NCBI GenBank assembly: GCA_016795035.1
Contig: JAEUIT010000016.1
Span: 1 to 41,892 of the forward strand
Direction of reading: 5' to 3'
Length of the DNA: 41,892 nt
Source of the DNA: Phycisphaerae bacterium
GTDB lineage: Bacteria > Planctomycetota > Phycisphaerae > Phycisphaerales > SM1A02
A program made the position numbers and the translations under genes. Positions 1-7,852 of the stretch are shown in pieces. The notes beneath the pieces are model-generated. The model made no database searches. It saw nothing but the letters and a program-made list of their open reading frames with translations, and had not been told where the DNA came from. Position 1 is the stretch's first letter. Every line of letters begins with the position of its first letter.

Positions 1-1075
1 CGCGGTCGATGCCGACGCGCACGAGGTCGCGGATCGCGGCGTCGAGCTTGCCCGGGTCGACGACGAGCACGACGTCCTTCGCGGGATCGACGTAGGAACC
101 GGCGACCGTCGGGAAGCTGTTGTCGAGCGGCGTGAAGAGCGCGCCTCGCACGTGGCCCTGGCGGAAGTCGCTCCACGAGCGCACGTCGAGGACCTGCGCG
201 TCGCCTGCAACGCGGAGAAGCTCCTGTCCGTCGATCTTCTTCGGCTTCGGCAGGTCGCCGAGGACGGCCGGACCGTCGCGATTCTCCTTCTTCATCCGTG
301 CGAAGTACGTCGGCGGTTCGGGCTGGCCCTCGAGGATGAAGTCGACGAATCGAAGTTCCTCGTTTGCGAGGCGAAGCGCCGGATTGAAGCGGCGCTCGTA
401 GCCGACGGTCGACTGCGGCACTGCGCCAAGCGCCTTGCCGCAGGCGCTGCCGGCGCCGTGCGCCGGCCACACCTGGAGCCAGTCGGGAAGGTCGGCGAGG
501 AAGCGCCGCGCGCTCTTCCAGAGCGCGTGCGCCGAGGGCTTCGCGATACCTTCGACGCCCGCGGCGCTCTCAAGAAGGTCGGGCCGTCCGAGATCGCCGA
601 CGAAGACGAAGTCGCCGGTCACGATGCCCATGGGCTCGTTCGCGCCGCCGCCTTGGTCAACGACGAGATAGCACATGTGTTCGGGCGTGTGGCCCGGCGT
701 GTGCATCGCGGTGAAGCGGATGTTGCCGATGACGAACGAGTCGCCGTCGCGCAGTTCCCTGTGCGAGTACGAGCCCGCGTAGGAGCCGCCGCCGCGCTTC
801 TGGTTGAGCCAGCGCGACGACCAGTCGGGCGCGCCCATCGCGGAGACGTAGACCGTCGCGCCGCGCTCGGCGAACTCGCGGGCGCCCGAGAGGAAGTCCG
901 CGTGAATGTGCGTCTCGGCGACGGCGACGATGCGCAGGCCGTTCTGCTTGGCAACGTCGAGATAGCGATCGATGTCGCGTTCGGGATCGAAGATGATCGC
1001 TTCGCCGGTCTTCTGGCAGCCGATCAGGTAGGCAGCCTCGGCGAGGCGCGGGTCGTAAATCATGCGGAAGAACAT
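1..1075 (-). CDS. MBL-fold hydrolase with C-terminal rhodanese domain (3' end outside window)
   Basis: The first 358 codons are visible; the end lies beyond the left edge. Residues 1-250 form a metallo-beta-lactamase fold. The metal motif THIHADF is at 55-61, so the last His of the usual HxHxDH is Phe, a variant I recall in MBL-rhodanese fusions. Further ligand motifs are TPGHTPEH near 126-133, TGDFVFVGD near 153-161 and a late PAHG near 204-207. A rhodanese-like domain begins near 285 (VLDVRSWSDFRQGHVRGA), but its active-site cysteine region is not in the window. Related proteins act in persulfide or sulfur handling, or in glyoxalase II-like hydrolysis; the exact substrate cannot be read here. 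The ATG follows a strong AGGAGG about 6 nt upstream. The gene lies 35 nt downstream of the sigma-factor gene on the same strand, so co-transcription is likely. Confidence 0.9.
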   Translation of the reverse strand, partial: MFFRMIYDPRLAEAAYLIGCQKTGEAIIFDPERDIDRYLDVAKQNGLRIVAVAETHIHADFLSGAREFAERGATVYVSAMGAPDWSSRWLNQKRGGGSYAGSYSHRELRDGDSFVIGNIRFTAMHTPGHTPEHMCYLVVDQGGGANEPMGIVTGDFVFVGDLGRPDLLESAAGVEGIAKPSAHALWKSARRFLADLPDWLQVWPAHGAGSACGKALGAVPQSTVGYERRFNPALRLANEELRFVDFILEGQPEPPTYFARMKKENRDGPAVLGDLPKPKKIDGQELLRVAGDAQVLDVRSWSDFRQGHVRGALFTPLDNSFPTVAGSYVDPAKDVVLVVDPGKLDAAIRDLVRVGIDR

Positions 1076-1110
1076 GGAAACCTCCTACGTTGCAAGACAG
1101 GCGGCGTGAT

Positions 1111-1992
1111 TCACGACGCGCGTCGGCGGTGCTTCTTCTTGGCGGCGGCGCCGCCGCTTTCCCGGGCGATCTCGGCGAGGACGAGGCGCCGCACTTCCGG
1201 CGCGAGCTCGGCGTCGCGGGCGGCGTGGCGACAGGCGTCGAATCCGAGGTCGAGTGACGCAAAGACGGTTCGGCATCGTTCGCACACGAGCTCGTCCTGC
1301 ACGGGGAATGCGACGCCGTGATCGAGCGCTTCCATCTTCGCCCGCAGAAGGTCCATGCACATGCGACGTTCATAGACCGCAGGCGGGACGTGGACGCGCT
1401 TGGCGTCGGCGAGGAGCGCGGCGCGAAGCATGAAACGGCCGCGGTGAATGCGAGTCTTCACCGTGGCGACCTTGAGGCCGAGGATGTGCGAGATGTCCTC
1501 GAGCGGCAACTCCGCGATGTCCTTCAGGACGACCGCGAGACGGAAGGGCGTCGGCAACTGCGAGATCGCCTCGTTCAGCTCTTCGCGCGCCTCGGCCTGC
1601 AACGCCTTGCCTTCGGGCGTGCGCGGATCGTCGGGCACATGCGCGAGCTTCGGCTCGGAGAACGGCATCACTTCGTCGCTCGACCATGTCTTCTCGCGGC
1701 GACGGCGCTTGCGCCGTATCGCCCGGCCCGCAGCGCGCACCGCGATGCGATAGAGCCAGGTGCCGGGATCGGAGTCGCCGCGGAAATTCCTCCACGTGCG
1801 ATACGCCGCGATGAAGGTCTCCTGCACGATGTCGTCGGCTTCGGCGACCGTCCCCACGATGCGCCGCGCGACTGCGTGCACCATGCCGCCATACTCGCGC
1901 ATGAGAAGCGGAAGCGCGTCGTCAGCTGGCGTGCCGGCACGGATCGGGATTCGAGCGCGGCGAAGCGCCGAGCGAGCGGTAGCGGAGGACAT
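1111..1992 (-). CDS. ECF-type RNA polymerase sigma factor with cysteine-containing C-terminal extension
   Basis: This is a 293-residue sigma-70 family regulator. Region 2 spans about 27-95 (LMREYGGMVHAVARRIVG, then DIVQETFIAAYRTW). A basic linker follows (RRKRRRRE near 93-100). Region 4 spans about 135-195, with a helix-turn-helix around LPLEDISHILGLKVATVKTR. About 95 residues follow region 4, longer than the roughly 190-residue ECF norm, and include C212, C237-x2-C240 and C254. This resembles a zf-HC2 anti-sigma finger, with Asp233 where the His of HX3CX2C would be. The start chosen is the ATG at 1992: the open frame continues upstream to 2238, but that part crosses the terminator array and runs into clpP. 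No clear Shine-Dalgarno is visible. It may control the MBL-rhodanese gene just downstream. The family call is firm; the finger is inference. Confidence 0.85.
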   Translation of the reverse strand: MSSATARSALRRARIPIRAGTPADDALPLLMREYGGMVHAVARRIVGTVAEADDIVQETFIAAYRTWRNFRGDSDPGTWLYRIAVRAAGRAIRRKRRRREKTWSSDEVMPFSEPKLAHVPDDPRTPEGKALQAEAREELNEAISQLPTPFRLAVVLKDIAELPLEDISHILGLKVATVKTRIHRGRFMLRAALLADAKRVHVPPAVYERRMCMDLLRAKMEALDHGVAFPVQDELVCERCRTVFASLDLGFDACRHAARDAELAPEVRRLVLAEIARESGGAAAKKKHRRRAS

Positions 1993-2022
1993 CAGTCGCG
2001 TCACGGTACCACTCCCGGAAAC

Positions 2023-2145
2023 GAAACGACCGCGCCGCGCGAGGCGCGGCGCGCCAACCCTAGAAAGAAACGACCGCGCCGCGCGAAGCGTGGCGCGCCC
2101 AACCCAAAAAAGAAACGACCGCGCCGCGCGAAGCGCGGCGCGGTC
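2023..2145. repeat. Three tandem copies of a 44-45 bp hairpin unit
   Basis: Units begin at 2023, 2067 and 2112, each starting GAAACGACCGCGCCGCGC. A 3-nt spacer and the complementary GC-rich arm follow. In copies 1 and 2 a CCAACCC-type spacer comes next. Copy 3 is a perfect 13-bp hairpin, and copies 1 and 2 carry small changes. They fill most of the gap between clpP and the sigma-factor gene. Read on the minus strand each unit gives a GC-rich hairpin followed by a GTTTC run, so the array looks like a multiplied terminator. Confidence 0.85.
2105..2145 (-). terminator. Strong intrinsic terminator after clpP
   Basis: Perfect 13-bp stem (2117-2129 with 2133-2145) and a 3-nt loop. On the minus strand it is followed by GTTTCTTTTTTGGG. 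It begins about 20 nt beyond the clpP stop, so it should end the clpP transcript before the sigma-factor gene. Confidence 0.85.
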
Positions 2146-2165
2146 GCATGTCGGTTTTGCGACAC

Positions 2166-2762
2166 TCAGCGCGCGGGGAGCTTGGTCAGGACCTTGTCGA
2201 CGAGCCCGTACTCGAGCATCTCGCTCGAGGTCAGCCACTTGTTCCGCTCGCAGTCGTCGGCGATTCGCGCCTTCGGCTGGCCGGTCTGCTCGGCGTAGAT
2301 CGTGTAGAGCTGGTCGCGCATGCGGAGGATGTGGCGTGCCTCGATCTCGAGGTCGGTGGCCTGTCCCTCAAGCACGCCGCCCAAGAGCGGCTGGTGCATC
2401 AGGTTCTCCGAGTTCGGCAGGGCGTACCGCTTGCCCTTCGTCCCGGAGCAGGCGATGACCGAGCCCATGCTCGCGGCCTGCCCGATGATGTAGGTGGCGA
2501 CCTCGCAGGGAATGAAGCGCATCGTGTCAACGATGCCCAGTCCGCTCGTGACGCTACCGCCGGGCGAGTTCACGTACAGCGAGATCTCGGAGCGAGAGTC
2601 CTCGTTCGCGAGGAAGAGAAGCTGTGCAACGACGAGATTCGCCATCTGGTCGTTGACCGGACCGCCCAGGAAAATGATGCGATCGTTCAGAAGTCGCGAG
2701 TAGATGTCGTACGCGCGTTCGCCGCGGCCGGTCTTCTCGATGACGATGGGGATGAGAGTCAT
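2166..2762 (-). CDS. clpP: ATP-dependent Clp protease proteolytic subunit (copy 1)
   Basis: ClpP is the serine peptidase barrel that degrades proteins unfolded by ClpX or ClpA/C in the cytoplasm. At 198 residues it has normal length. All catalytic elements are present: Ser98 in GQAASMGS, His123 in LMHQP, and Asp170 aligned to the RDTERD position of the E. coli enzyme (here DDCERN). The oxyanion-loop motif NSPGGS is at 65-70. It lies downstream of a second, divergent clpP on the same strand; the 126-nt gap between them holds a long inverted repeat. An intrinsic terminator follows the stop. No clpX or tig is present in the window. The two copies may form mixed heptamers, as in bacteria with paired ClpPs; that is inference. 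Confidence 0.96.
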   Translation of the reverse strand: MTLIPIVIEKTGRGERAYDIYSRLLNDRIIFLGGPVNDQMANLVVAQLLFLANEDSRSEISLYVNSPGGSVTSGLGIVDTMRFIPCEVATYIIGQAASMGSVIACSGTKGKRYALPNSENLMHQPLLGGVLEGQATDLEIEARHILRMRDQLYTIYAEQTGQPKARIADDCERNKWLTSSEMLEYGLVDKVLTKLPAR

Positions 2763-2774
2763 ATTGGGATTCAG

Positions 2775-2888
2775 GAGTCAGGATTGAGGAGTGAGGAGTC
2801 AGTGGTGAAGAATCGAGGCGTCAGGCGGTCAGGCGAGAGTCGGCGTCGTTTCTGTTGCCACTCACTCCTGGCTCCTGACTCCTGACTC
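2775..2888. repeat. Long imperfect inverted repeat between the two clpP genes
   Basis: The arms are 2775-2805 and 2858-2888, matching at 26 of 31 positions, with a 52-nt loop. Both arms are built from short direct repeats of GACTCCT or its complement AGGAGTC. The element begins next to the stop codon of the upstream clpP and ends 12 nt before the start of the downstream clpP. The folded form would place a long hairpin in the intercistronic RNA. Confidence 0.8.
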
Positions 2889-3557
2889 CTACTTCTTCGC
2901 CGTCTTATCCGGGAACGTCGCCACCTCGTCGACGAGGCCGTACGCCTTCGCCTCGTCGGCGCTGAAGAACCTGTCACGCTCGCCATCCTTCTCGACGCGC
3001 TCGACCGGCTGGCCGCAGTGACGCGCGATGATCTCGTTGAGCGTGCGCTTCGCCTTGATGATCTGCTCGGCCTGGATCTGGATGTCCGTCGTCTGTCCCG
3101 TCACGCCGCCGTAGGGCTGGTGGATCATGACCTTCGCGTGCGGAAGGATCATGCGCTTGCCCTTGTGGCCGGCGGTGAGAAGCACGGCGCCGCCGGAGTA
3201 CGCGCGGCCGATGCAGTACGTCGCGACTTCGCTCGAGATGAACTGCATCGTGTCGTAGATCGCCAGCGTGTCGTCGACCGAGCCGCCGGGGCTATTGATG
3301 TAGAAGTTGATGTCCTGGCCGCGGCGCTGATTCTCGAGATACAGCATCTGCATCATCACGCGGGCGGCAGACGCATGGTTGATCTCGCCGACGAGGAAGA
3401 CGACGCGGTTCTCGAGGAGAAGCTCGTCGATCGTCATCTCGCGGGTGCGCTGGTACGCGATGCTCGCAACGACGTCGTACGGCAGCGGACCGGCGTGCGT
3501 CGGGTGCGCGTACGGCTGAACGGACTGCGAAGGAACCTGAAGCCGAGTGTCGGGCAT
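2889..3557 (-). CDS. clpP: ATP-dependent Clp protease proteolytic subunit (copy 2, divergent)
   Basis: This second ClpP paralogue has 222 residues, with an N-terminal extension of about 25 residues relative to copy 1. The triad is intact: Ser121 in GRAYSGGA (the usual text is GQAASMGA), His146 in MIHQP, and Asp191 in KDGERDRF. NSPGGS is at 88-93. The changed residues around the active serine and the extended N terminus suggest different substrate handling or a dedicated partner, as in two-ClpP bacteria such as cyanobacteria, actinobacteria and chlamydiae; this is inference. It is first in the clpP-clpP pair. A 125-nt gap separates it from the upstream histidine kinase and could hold a promoter, but I cannot identify boxes with confidence. 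Confidence 0.95.
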   Translation of the reverse strand: MPDTRLQVPSQSVQPYAHPTHAGPLPYDVVASIAYQRTREMTIDELLLENRVVFLVGEINHASAARVMMQMLYLENQRRGQDINFYINSPGGSVDDTLAIYDTMQFISSEVATYCIGRAYSGGAVLLTAGHKGKRMILPHAKVMIHQPYGGVTGQTTDIQIQAEQIIKAKRTLNEIIARHCGQPVERVEKDGERDRFFSADEAKAYGLVDEVATFPDKTAKK

Positions 3558-3682
3558 GGGTCGTGGTCTTTCCGAGGAGGAAGGGCCGGATGATACGGCG
3601 GTCGCTTATCGGCACGCGGCCTCAAAGGCTTCCGCGAATCTCATGAGACGCGCAGCAGTCGCGCGGTCGGTGCCGTTCTCGC

Positions 3683-5287
3683 TCACTCCGGCGCGCCGAA
3701 CTCGATGCCCAAATCGGCCTCGCGGATCGGTTGCGGCCCGCGCGTGCCGTCGGCGTCGTCGGGCGGGCCGCGGTCGGGGAGGCGGATCGCGATGGTCGTG
3801 CCCTCGGTGCCGGTCGAGGTCACGTCGATGGTGCCGCCGTGCTGTTCGACGAGCTTCTTGCTCACCGCAAGGCCGAGGCCGGTGCCGCGCTGGCCTTTCG
3901 TCGAGGCGAATGGCTCAAAGAGTTTCGGCTTCAGCGTCTCGGCGATGCCCGGCCCGTTGTCGCGCACGCTGATCTCGCATTGACCCGACTCGACCACCCA
4001 GCGCGTGGCGAGGACGACATGCCCGCTGCGCTCGGGCACGCACTCTATGGCGTTGGCGACGAGATTGATGACCGCCTGATGGATCGCGTCGGGGTCCATG
4101 CGGATGGCGGGCAGGCCTTCGTCGAGGTCGAGGTCGAGGCGCGCCTTCTTGCGATGCGCCGCGGGCGTCATGAGAAGCGCGATCTCGCGCACCAGTTCGT
4201 TCGGCGCGCAGGACACGAGGTCGAGCGAGCGCTCCTTCGCGTACGCCAGCATGTTGCGCGTGAGCGAGTGGATGCGGTCGAGGTTGCGGGCGAGGATCGT
4301 CCAGCCTTCGTTCGCCATCGCCACGTCGCCGCGCGAGAGCGCGAGTTCGACGGCGTCGGCGCCGCCGCGCAGCGCCTGCAGGATGTTCTTGATCGAGTGC
4401 GAGAGCGTCGCGACCGTCTCGCCCATCGCCGCGAGGCGCTCGCGCGCGATCGCGGCGCCGACGAGCTCGCCGTGCCGGAGAAGAAGGCCAAGATGCACGC
4501 CGACCGCCTGCAACAGCCGCAGATGGCGCTCGTCGAACGCGCCGCGCGTCATTGCGCGGTCGACCCACAGCGCGCCGAGCGTGCGCTCGGGCGTGCGCAC
4601 GGCAACGCAGAGCGCGCTCGACGGTTCCGGCGCATCGGCCGACGTCACGACCGTGAGCAATCCGATGGCGTCGCGCGTGGCCTCTTCGACGGCGGTGAAG
4701 GGAATCGGCGGCGGCGCGACGCCGGGCGTGGAGTCGATCGCCTGGACGTTCGCCGCGCCTGCAACGGGGAGAACGAATGCGGCGCGATCGGCGCCGAACT
4801 CCTCGCGCACGAGTTCGAGCGCGCGGGCGAGAAGCCGCGGGCGATCGTTGGCGTCGTCGGTGAGCGACGCCAGATCCTGCAGGAGACGGAAGCGCGGATC
4901 GGCGACCGCCGGCGCGTTCGCGGGCAACCGCGCCTCCACCGCCGCGGCCGCGGGCGTGCTCACGGCGTGCGCGGGAAGTGCGTCGTGCGGCAACGCCGCG
5001 TCTTCGGCCAGGACGAAGAGCGTGTCGCCGCACCGAATGCGATCGCCGGCGGCGAGCTCCACGCGCTCGAGCACCGGACGCCCGTTCACGAACGTGCCGT
5101 TGCTCGATTCAAGATCGCGCAGAAACCACGCGCCGCCGTCGGGCGTGAGTTCCGCGTGTCGGCGGCTCACGCTCTTGTCGGTGATCGCGATCGCCTCGGT
5201 CGAGCGCCCGATGAGCTGCGGCTCGTCGATCGGCAGCGCGAAGCGCTTTCCGGCGTCAGGACCTTGGAGAACGTGAAGAACAAGCAT
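3683..5287 (-). CDS. FHA-GAF sensor histidine kinase
   Basis: This 534-residue predicted cytoplasmic kinase has no membrane segment. Numbered from the chosen start, an FHA domain occupies about 5-95 (GRS, SRRH and SSNGTFVNG all present, the phosphothreonine-binding signature). A GAF-like domain spans about 130-275. The dimerisation/phosphoacceptor helix carries His297 in TLSHSIKN. The HATPase domain shows the N box (INLVANAIE), the G1 box (DNGPGI) and the G2 box (KGQRGTGLGLAVSKKLVEQHGG). The ATG at 5287 is preferred because the FHA fold begins immediately (MLVLHVLQGPDAGKRF); the longer frame to 5368 adds residues unlike a domain and crosses the promoter region of the divergent holA. No cognate response regulator adjoins it. 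The FHA domain could link it to Ser/Thr kinases. Confidence 0.88.
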   Translation of the reverse strand: MLVLHVLQGPDAGKRFALPIDEPQLIGRSTEAIAITDKSVSRRHAELTPDGGAWFLRDLESSNGTFVNGRPVLERVELAAGDRIRCGDTLFVLAEDAALPHDALPAHAVSTPAAAAVEARLPANAPAVADPRFRLLQDLASLTDDANDRPRLLARALELVREEFGADRAAFVLPVAGAANVQAIDSTPGVAPPPIPFTAVEEATRDAIGLLTVVTSADAPEPSSALCVAVRTPERTLGALWVDRAMTRGAFDERHLRLLQAVGVHLGLLLRHGELVGAAIARERLAAMGETVATLSHSIKNILQALRGGADAVELALSRGDVAMANEGWTILARNLDRIHSLTRNMLAYAKERSLDLVSCAPNELVREIALLMTPAAHRKKARLDLDLDEGLPAIRMDPDAIHQAVINLVANAIECVPERSGHVVLATRWVVESGQCEISVRDNGPGIAETLKPKLFEPFASTKGQRGTGLGLAVSKKLVEQHGGTIDVTSTGTEGTTIAIRLPDRGPPDDADGTRGPQPIREADLGIEFGAPE

Positions 5288-5382
5288 CGTCCGCTTCCGA
5301 ACGCGATCGTAGGGCATCGGCGAGTTCGCGAACGGACTGCAATCCGGTACGGTGTTCCGGTCCCGCAACGGGTCGCACGCCT

Positions 5383-6396
5383 ATGGCCAAGTCCGCCGCT
5401 CCAGCCCTGTTCGACGCCTCGATGCGCGTCTGCGTTCTCCACGGGAAGGACGGTTACCTCCAGTCGGAGCACCTGAAGCGCCTGCGCCAAGCGCTTGAGG
5501 CGAAGTTCGGCGGCTTCGACGAGTTCAGCTTCGACGGCGCGACGGCGTCGCTTGCGACGGTGCTCGACGAGCTGCGGTCTTGGGGATTGGTCCAGAGCCA
5601 CAAGCTCGTCGTCGTCAACAACGCCGACGCCTTCCTCGGCGTCGAGGAACGGCGGCGGGCGGTCGAGCGGTACGTCGAAGATCCGATGGCCGACGCCACG
5701 CTCCTCCTCCGCGCGAACACGTGGCGACCGGGCAACCTCGACAAGCTCATCGACAAGGCGGGCGGCGGCATCATCAAGTGCGAGCCGCCCGACGACGAGA
5801 AGGCCGAGGACTTCTGCGAGCGCCGGGCCGCGAAGCACCACGGCATCCCGATCGACCGGGAGGCGGCGGCGCTTCTCGTCGACCGCATCGGCAACGACCT
5901 CGCGCGGCTCGACAGCGAACTCGGGAAGCTGGCCGCGACGGTCTGCGACCGGCCGGAACCGCGGATCACGCGAAACGACGTCGCCGAGATGGTCGGCGTC
6001 TCGCGCGAGGAGCAGGCGTGGGTCATCCAGGACGCGCTCCTCACCGGCAAGCCCGATGTTGCCCTTCGCACGCTGCGCGAGTTGCTTGAGGTCGCGCAGG
6101 TCGAGGAACAGATGATCGTCTGGTCGATGACCGAGGTCAGCCGCAAGATCCACGACGCCTCGCGGCTCTTCGCCCAAGGCGAGCCGGAGTTCGCGATCGG
6201 GAAGGCGCTCAAGCTCTGGGGCTCGACCCAAGGGCCGATCCTGCGCCTCGGCCGGGCGCTGTCGCCCTCGGTGGCGGCGCGACTTCTCGAGGCCGCCATC
6301 GGCATCGACCTCAACGTGCGCCGCGGCGTCACCCGCGACCTCTCGCGCCGTCTTCAAGGTTTTGCGGTCGAGATGACCGATACGTTCCGTCGCTGA
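5383..6396 (+). CDS. holA: DNA polymerase III subunit delta
   Basis: HolA is the delta subunit of the clamp loader; it binds and opens the beta sliding clamp at primer junctions. At 337 residues it has typical length. The N-terminal domain begins near residue 15 with VCVLHGKDGYLQSEHLKRL. The KLVVVNNADAF and ERYVEDPMADATLLLRAN segments match the family, followed by the helical NDLARLDSELGKLAA segment near 165-180 and the C-terminal collar domain. No Walker motif is expected or seen. It starts 95 nt from the divergent histidine-kinase start, so the two may share a promoter region. No terminator with a U-run follows; a short hairpin (6397-6412) lies just after the stop. Confidence 0.92.
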   Translation: MAKSAAPALFDASMRVCVLHGKDGYLQSEHLKRLRQALEAKFGGFDEFSFDGATASLATVLDELRSWGLVQSHKLVVVNNADAFLGVEERRRAVERYVEDPMADATLLLRANTWRPGNLDKLIDKAGGGIIKCEPPDDEKAEDFCERRAAKHHGIPIDREAAALLVDRIGNDLARLDSELGKLAATVCDRPEPRITRNDVAEMVGVSREEQAWVIQDALLTGKPDVALRTLRELLEVAQVEEQMIVWSMTEVSRKIHDASRLFAQGEPEFAIGKALKLWGSTQGPILRLGRALSPSVAARLLEAAIGIDLNVRRGVTRDLSRRLQGFAVEMTDTFRR

Positions 6397-6565
6397 CGGT
6401 TCGGTGGAACCGCGCCGTCGCGAAACGGAACCCGCGGTTGGCGCTTGTCGCCGCATGGGCCGTGCCTTCTGAAGGCAGGGGAGATCGAAGCCTGGCGAAC
6501 CGCGGAAGACGCGTGTCTTTCGACGTGCTTGCGGGCTACCCGATCTGGACGGCAGGAGGCTGTCC

Positions 6566-7810
6566 GTGGTTCGTGCGACTCTTCCTTCACGCTTCTCATA
6601 CTCGCTGACCCTCTCGCTCGCCGGCGTCGCGCTCGTCACCGTTCTCGGCTGCGTCTCGTCGGGCGAGAAAGCCAGCGATGACCGTCCGTCGCAAGCGGCG
6701 TCGTCCCGCAACGCGGAGTTGACCGACCCGCGCGGCGACGTGCGCGTGAGTCTTCCGTCGGAAGCCCGCACGCCGCCGACGAGTCGTCCGGTCGACCCCG
6801 TGCGCGACGAGACCGACGCTCCGCCCGACGTCGGCACGCTCGCCGGCATCCAGGCCGAACTGGCGCAATCCGCCGGCGAACTCCAGACGCGCCTCGAGGC
6901 GGCCGTTCGGAAGGAAGCCGCGGCCAAGCGCAGCCAGCCCGAGCCCGAGCGTACGCTCGCCGCGCGCGAGCCGGCAAGCCCGCCCGCCAGCCCGACCGCC
7001 AGCCCGACCGCCAGCCCGCCTGCAACGTCGAGCGCCGCGCTGCCGAGCGATCCGAAGGCGCTCGCGCAGGCCATCGTGAACGGCCTCAAGTCTGGCGCGA
7101 CGAAGGACTCCGGTCCCGTCGTCGCGGCGCTTCTTGCGGCGTCGAACGCGCTCGAGCATCCCGACGCCCCCTTCGACGTGAACGCGTACACCGGCCTCTC
7201 GGCCGACGATCGCGAGCTCGTCATGCGCTTCCGCGAGAGTTGCGTGGCGATCGGCCGCGACGCCCGCGGAAACGCGGCGACGGCGCCGACGACGGCGGCT
7301 GCAACGACGAGCGCGCCGCCCGCAGTCACGCCGGCGCCTGCAACGCCGAGTGCGGCGCCGGCCGCGCAGCCGTCGAAGAAGCCGCTCGCGATTCCCCGCT
7401 TCGATCTCGCGACGCGCGTCGACGGCTACGGCAAGCTCACGCCCGTGAGCGATCGCCGATTCCTTCCCGGCAAGCCCACGCAGGTGATCCTCTACGTCGA
7501 GGTCGCGGAGTTCGACAGCGAGCGCGACGAGCGGGCCGGGGAATGGCTCACGACGCTTGCGTCGAAGGTCGCGATCTTCGCGAAGCATGACGGCACCGAA
7601 GTCTGGACCCGCGACTGGCAGGCGGTCACCGATCGCAGCGCCGTGAAGCGGAGCGAGTTCTTCATCTGCGAGAAGGTCACGCTCAGCGAGTACCTCACGG
7701 TCGGGACCTACGTCATGAAGGCGAGCGTGCGCGACGAGAAGACGGGCGCCGTCGCCGAGAAGAGCCTCGAGTTCCAGGTCGTCGCCGATCCGAGCCTCGC
7801 GGCGAAGTGA
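6566..7810 (+). CDS. Lipoprotein of unknown function with Pro/Ala/Thr-rich linkers
   Basis: I do not recognise a named family. The 414-residue protein starts at GTG, preceded by a clear AGGAGG about 6 nt upstream. A lipoprotein signal is evident: a hydrophobic stretch at 12-27 and lipobox VLGC with Cys29. Low-complexity linkers follow, including three consecutive PTAS/PPAS-type units near 131-150 and an Ala/Pro/Thr stretch near 230-275. The C-terminal domain, about residues 280-414, looks like a beta-rich extracytoplasmic module (VILYVEVAEFDSE, EVWTRDWQAV, SEFFICEKVTLSEYLTVGTYVMKASVRDEKTG). It probably faces the periplasm, lipid-anchored. The preceding gap (6397-6565) contains two small hairpins but no sure promoter. 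Confidence 0.75.
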   Translation: MVRATLPSRFSYSLTLSLAGVALVTVLGCVSSGEKASDDRPSQAASSRNAELTDPRGDVRVSLPSEARTPPTSRPVDPVRDETDAPPDVGTLAGIQAELAQSAGELQTRLEAAVRKEAAAKRSQPEPERTLAAREPASPPASPTASPTASPPATSSAALPSDPKALAQAIVNGLKSGATKDSGPVVAALLAASNALEHPDAPFDVNAYTGLSADDRELVMRFRESCVAIGRDARGNAATAPTTAAATTSAPPAVTPAPATPSAAPAAQPSKKPLAIPRFDLATRVDGYGKLTPVSDRRFLPGKPTQVILYVEVAEFDSERDERAGEWLTTLASKVAIFAKHDGTEVWTRDWQAVTDRSAVKRSEFFICEKVTLSEYLTVGTYVMKASVRDEKTGAVAEKSLEFQVVADPSLAAK

Positions 7811-7852
7811 CGCGTCCCGTCGGCCACGTCCGCGCCGTACGCTAGCGGCCCT

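Noticed and set aside
2023..2145. Regular repeats that could suggest a CRISPR array.
   Set aside because: Only three units, almost no unique spacer between them, and each unit is itself a hairpin with a T-rich tail. No cas genes are nearby.
1111..2238. Long version of the sigma-factor gene starting at 2238.
   Set aside because: It would overlap clpP, and its extra 82 residues translate the terminator repeats. Sigma homology begins only after 1992.
6960..7020. Short tandem repeats in the lipoprotein gene as a phase-variable tract.
   Set aside because: The units are 12 nt, a multiple of three, and encode a Pro/Ala/Ser/Thr linker; copy changes would not shift the frame.
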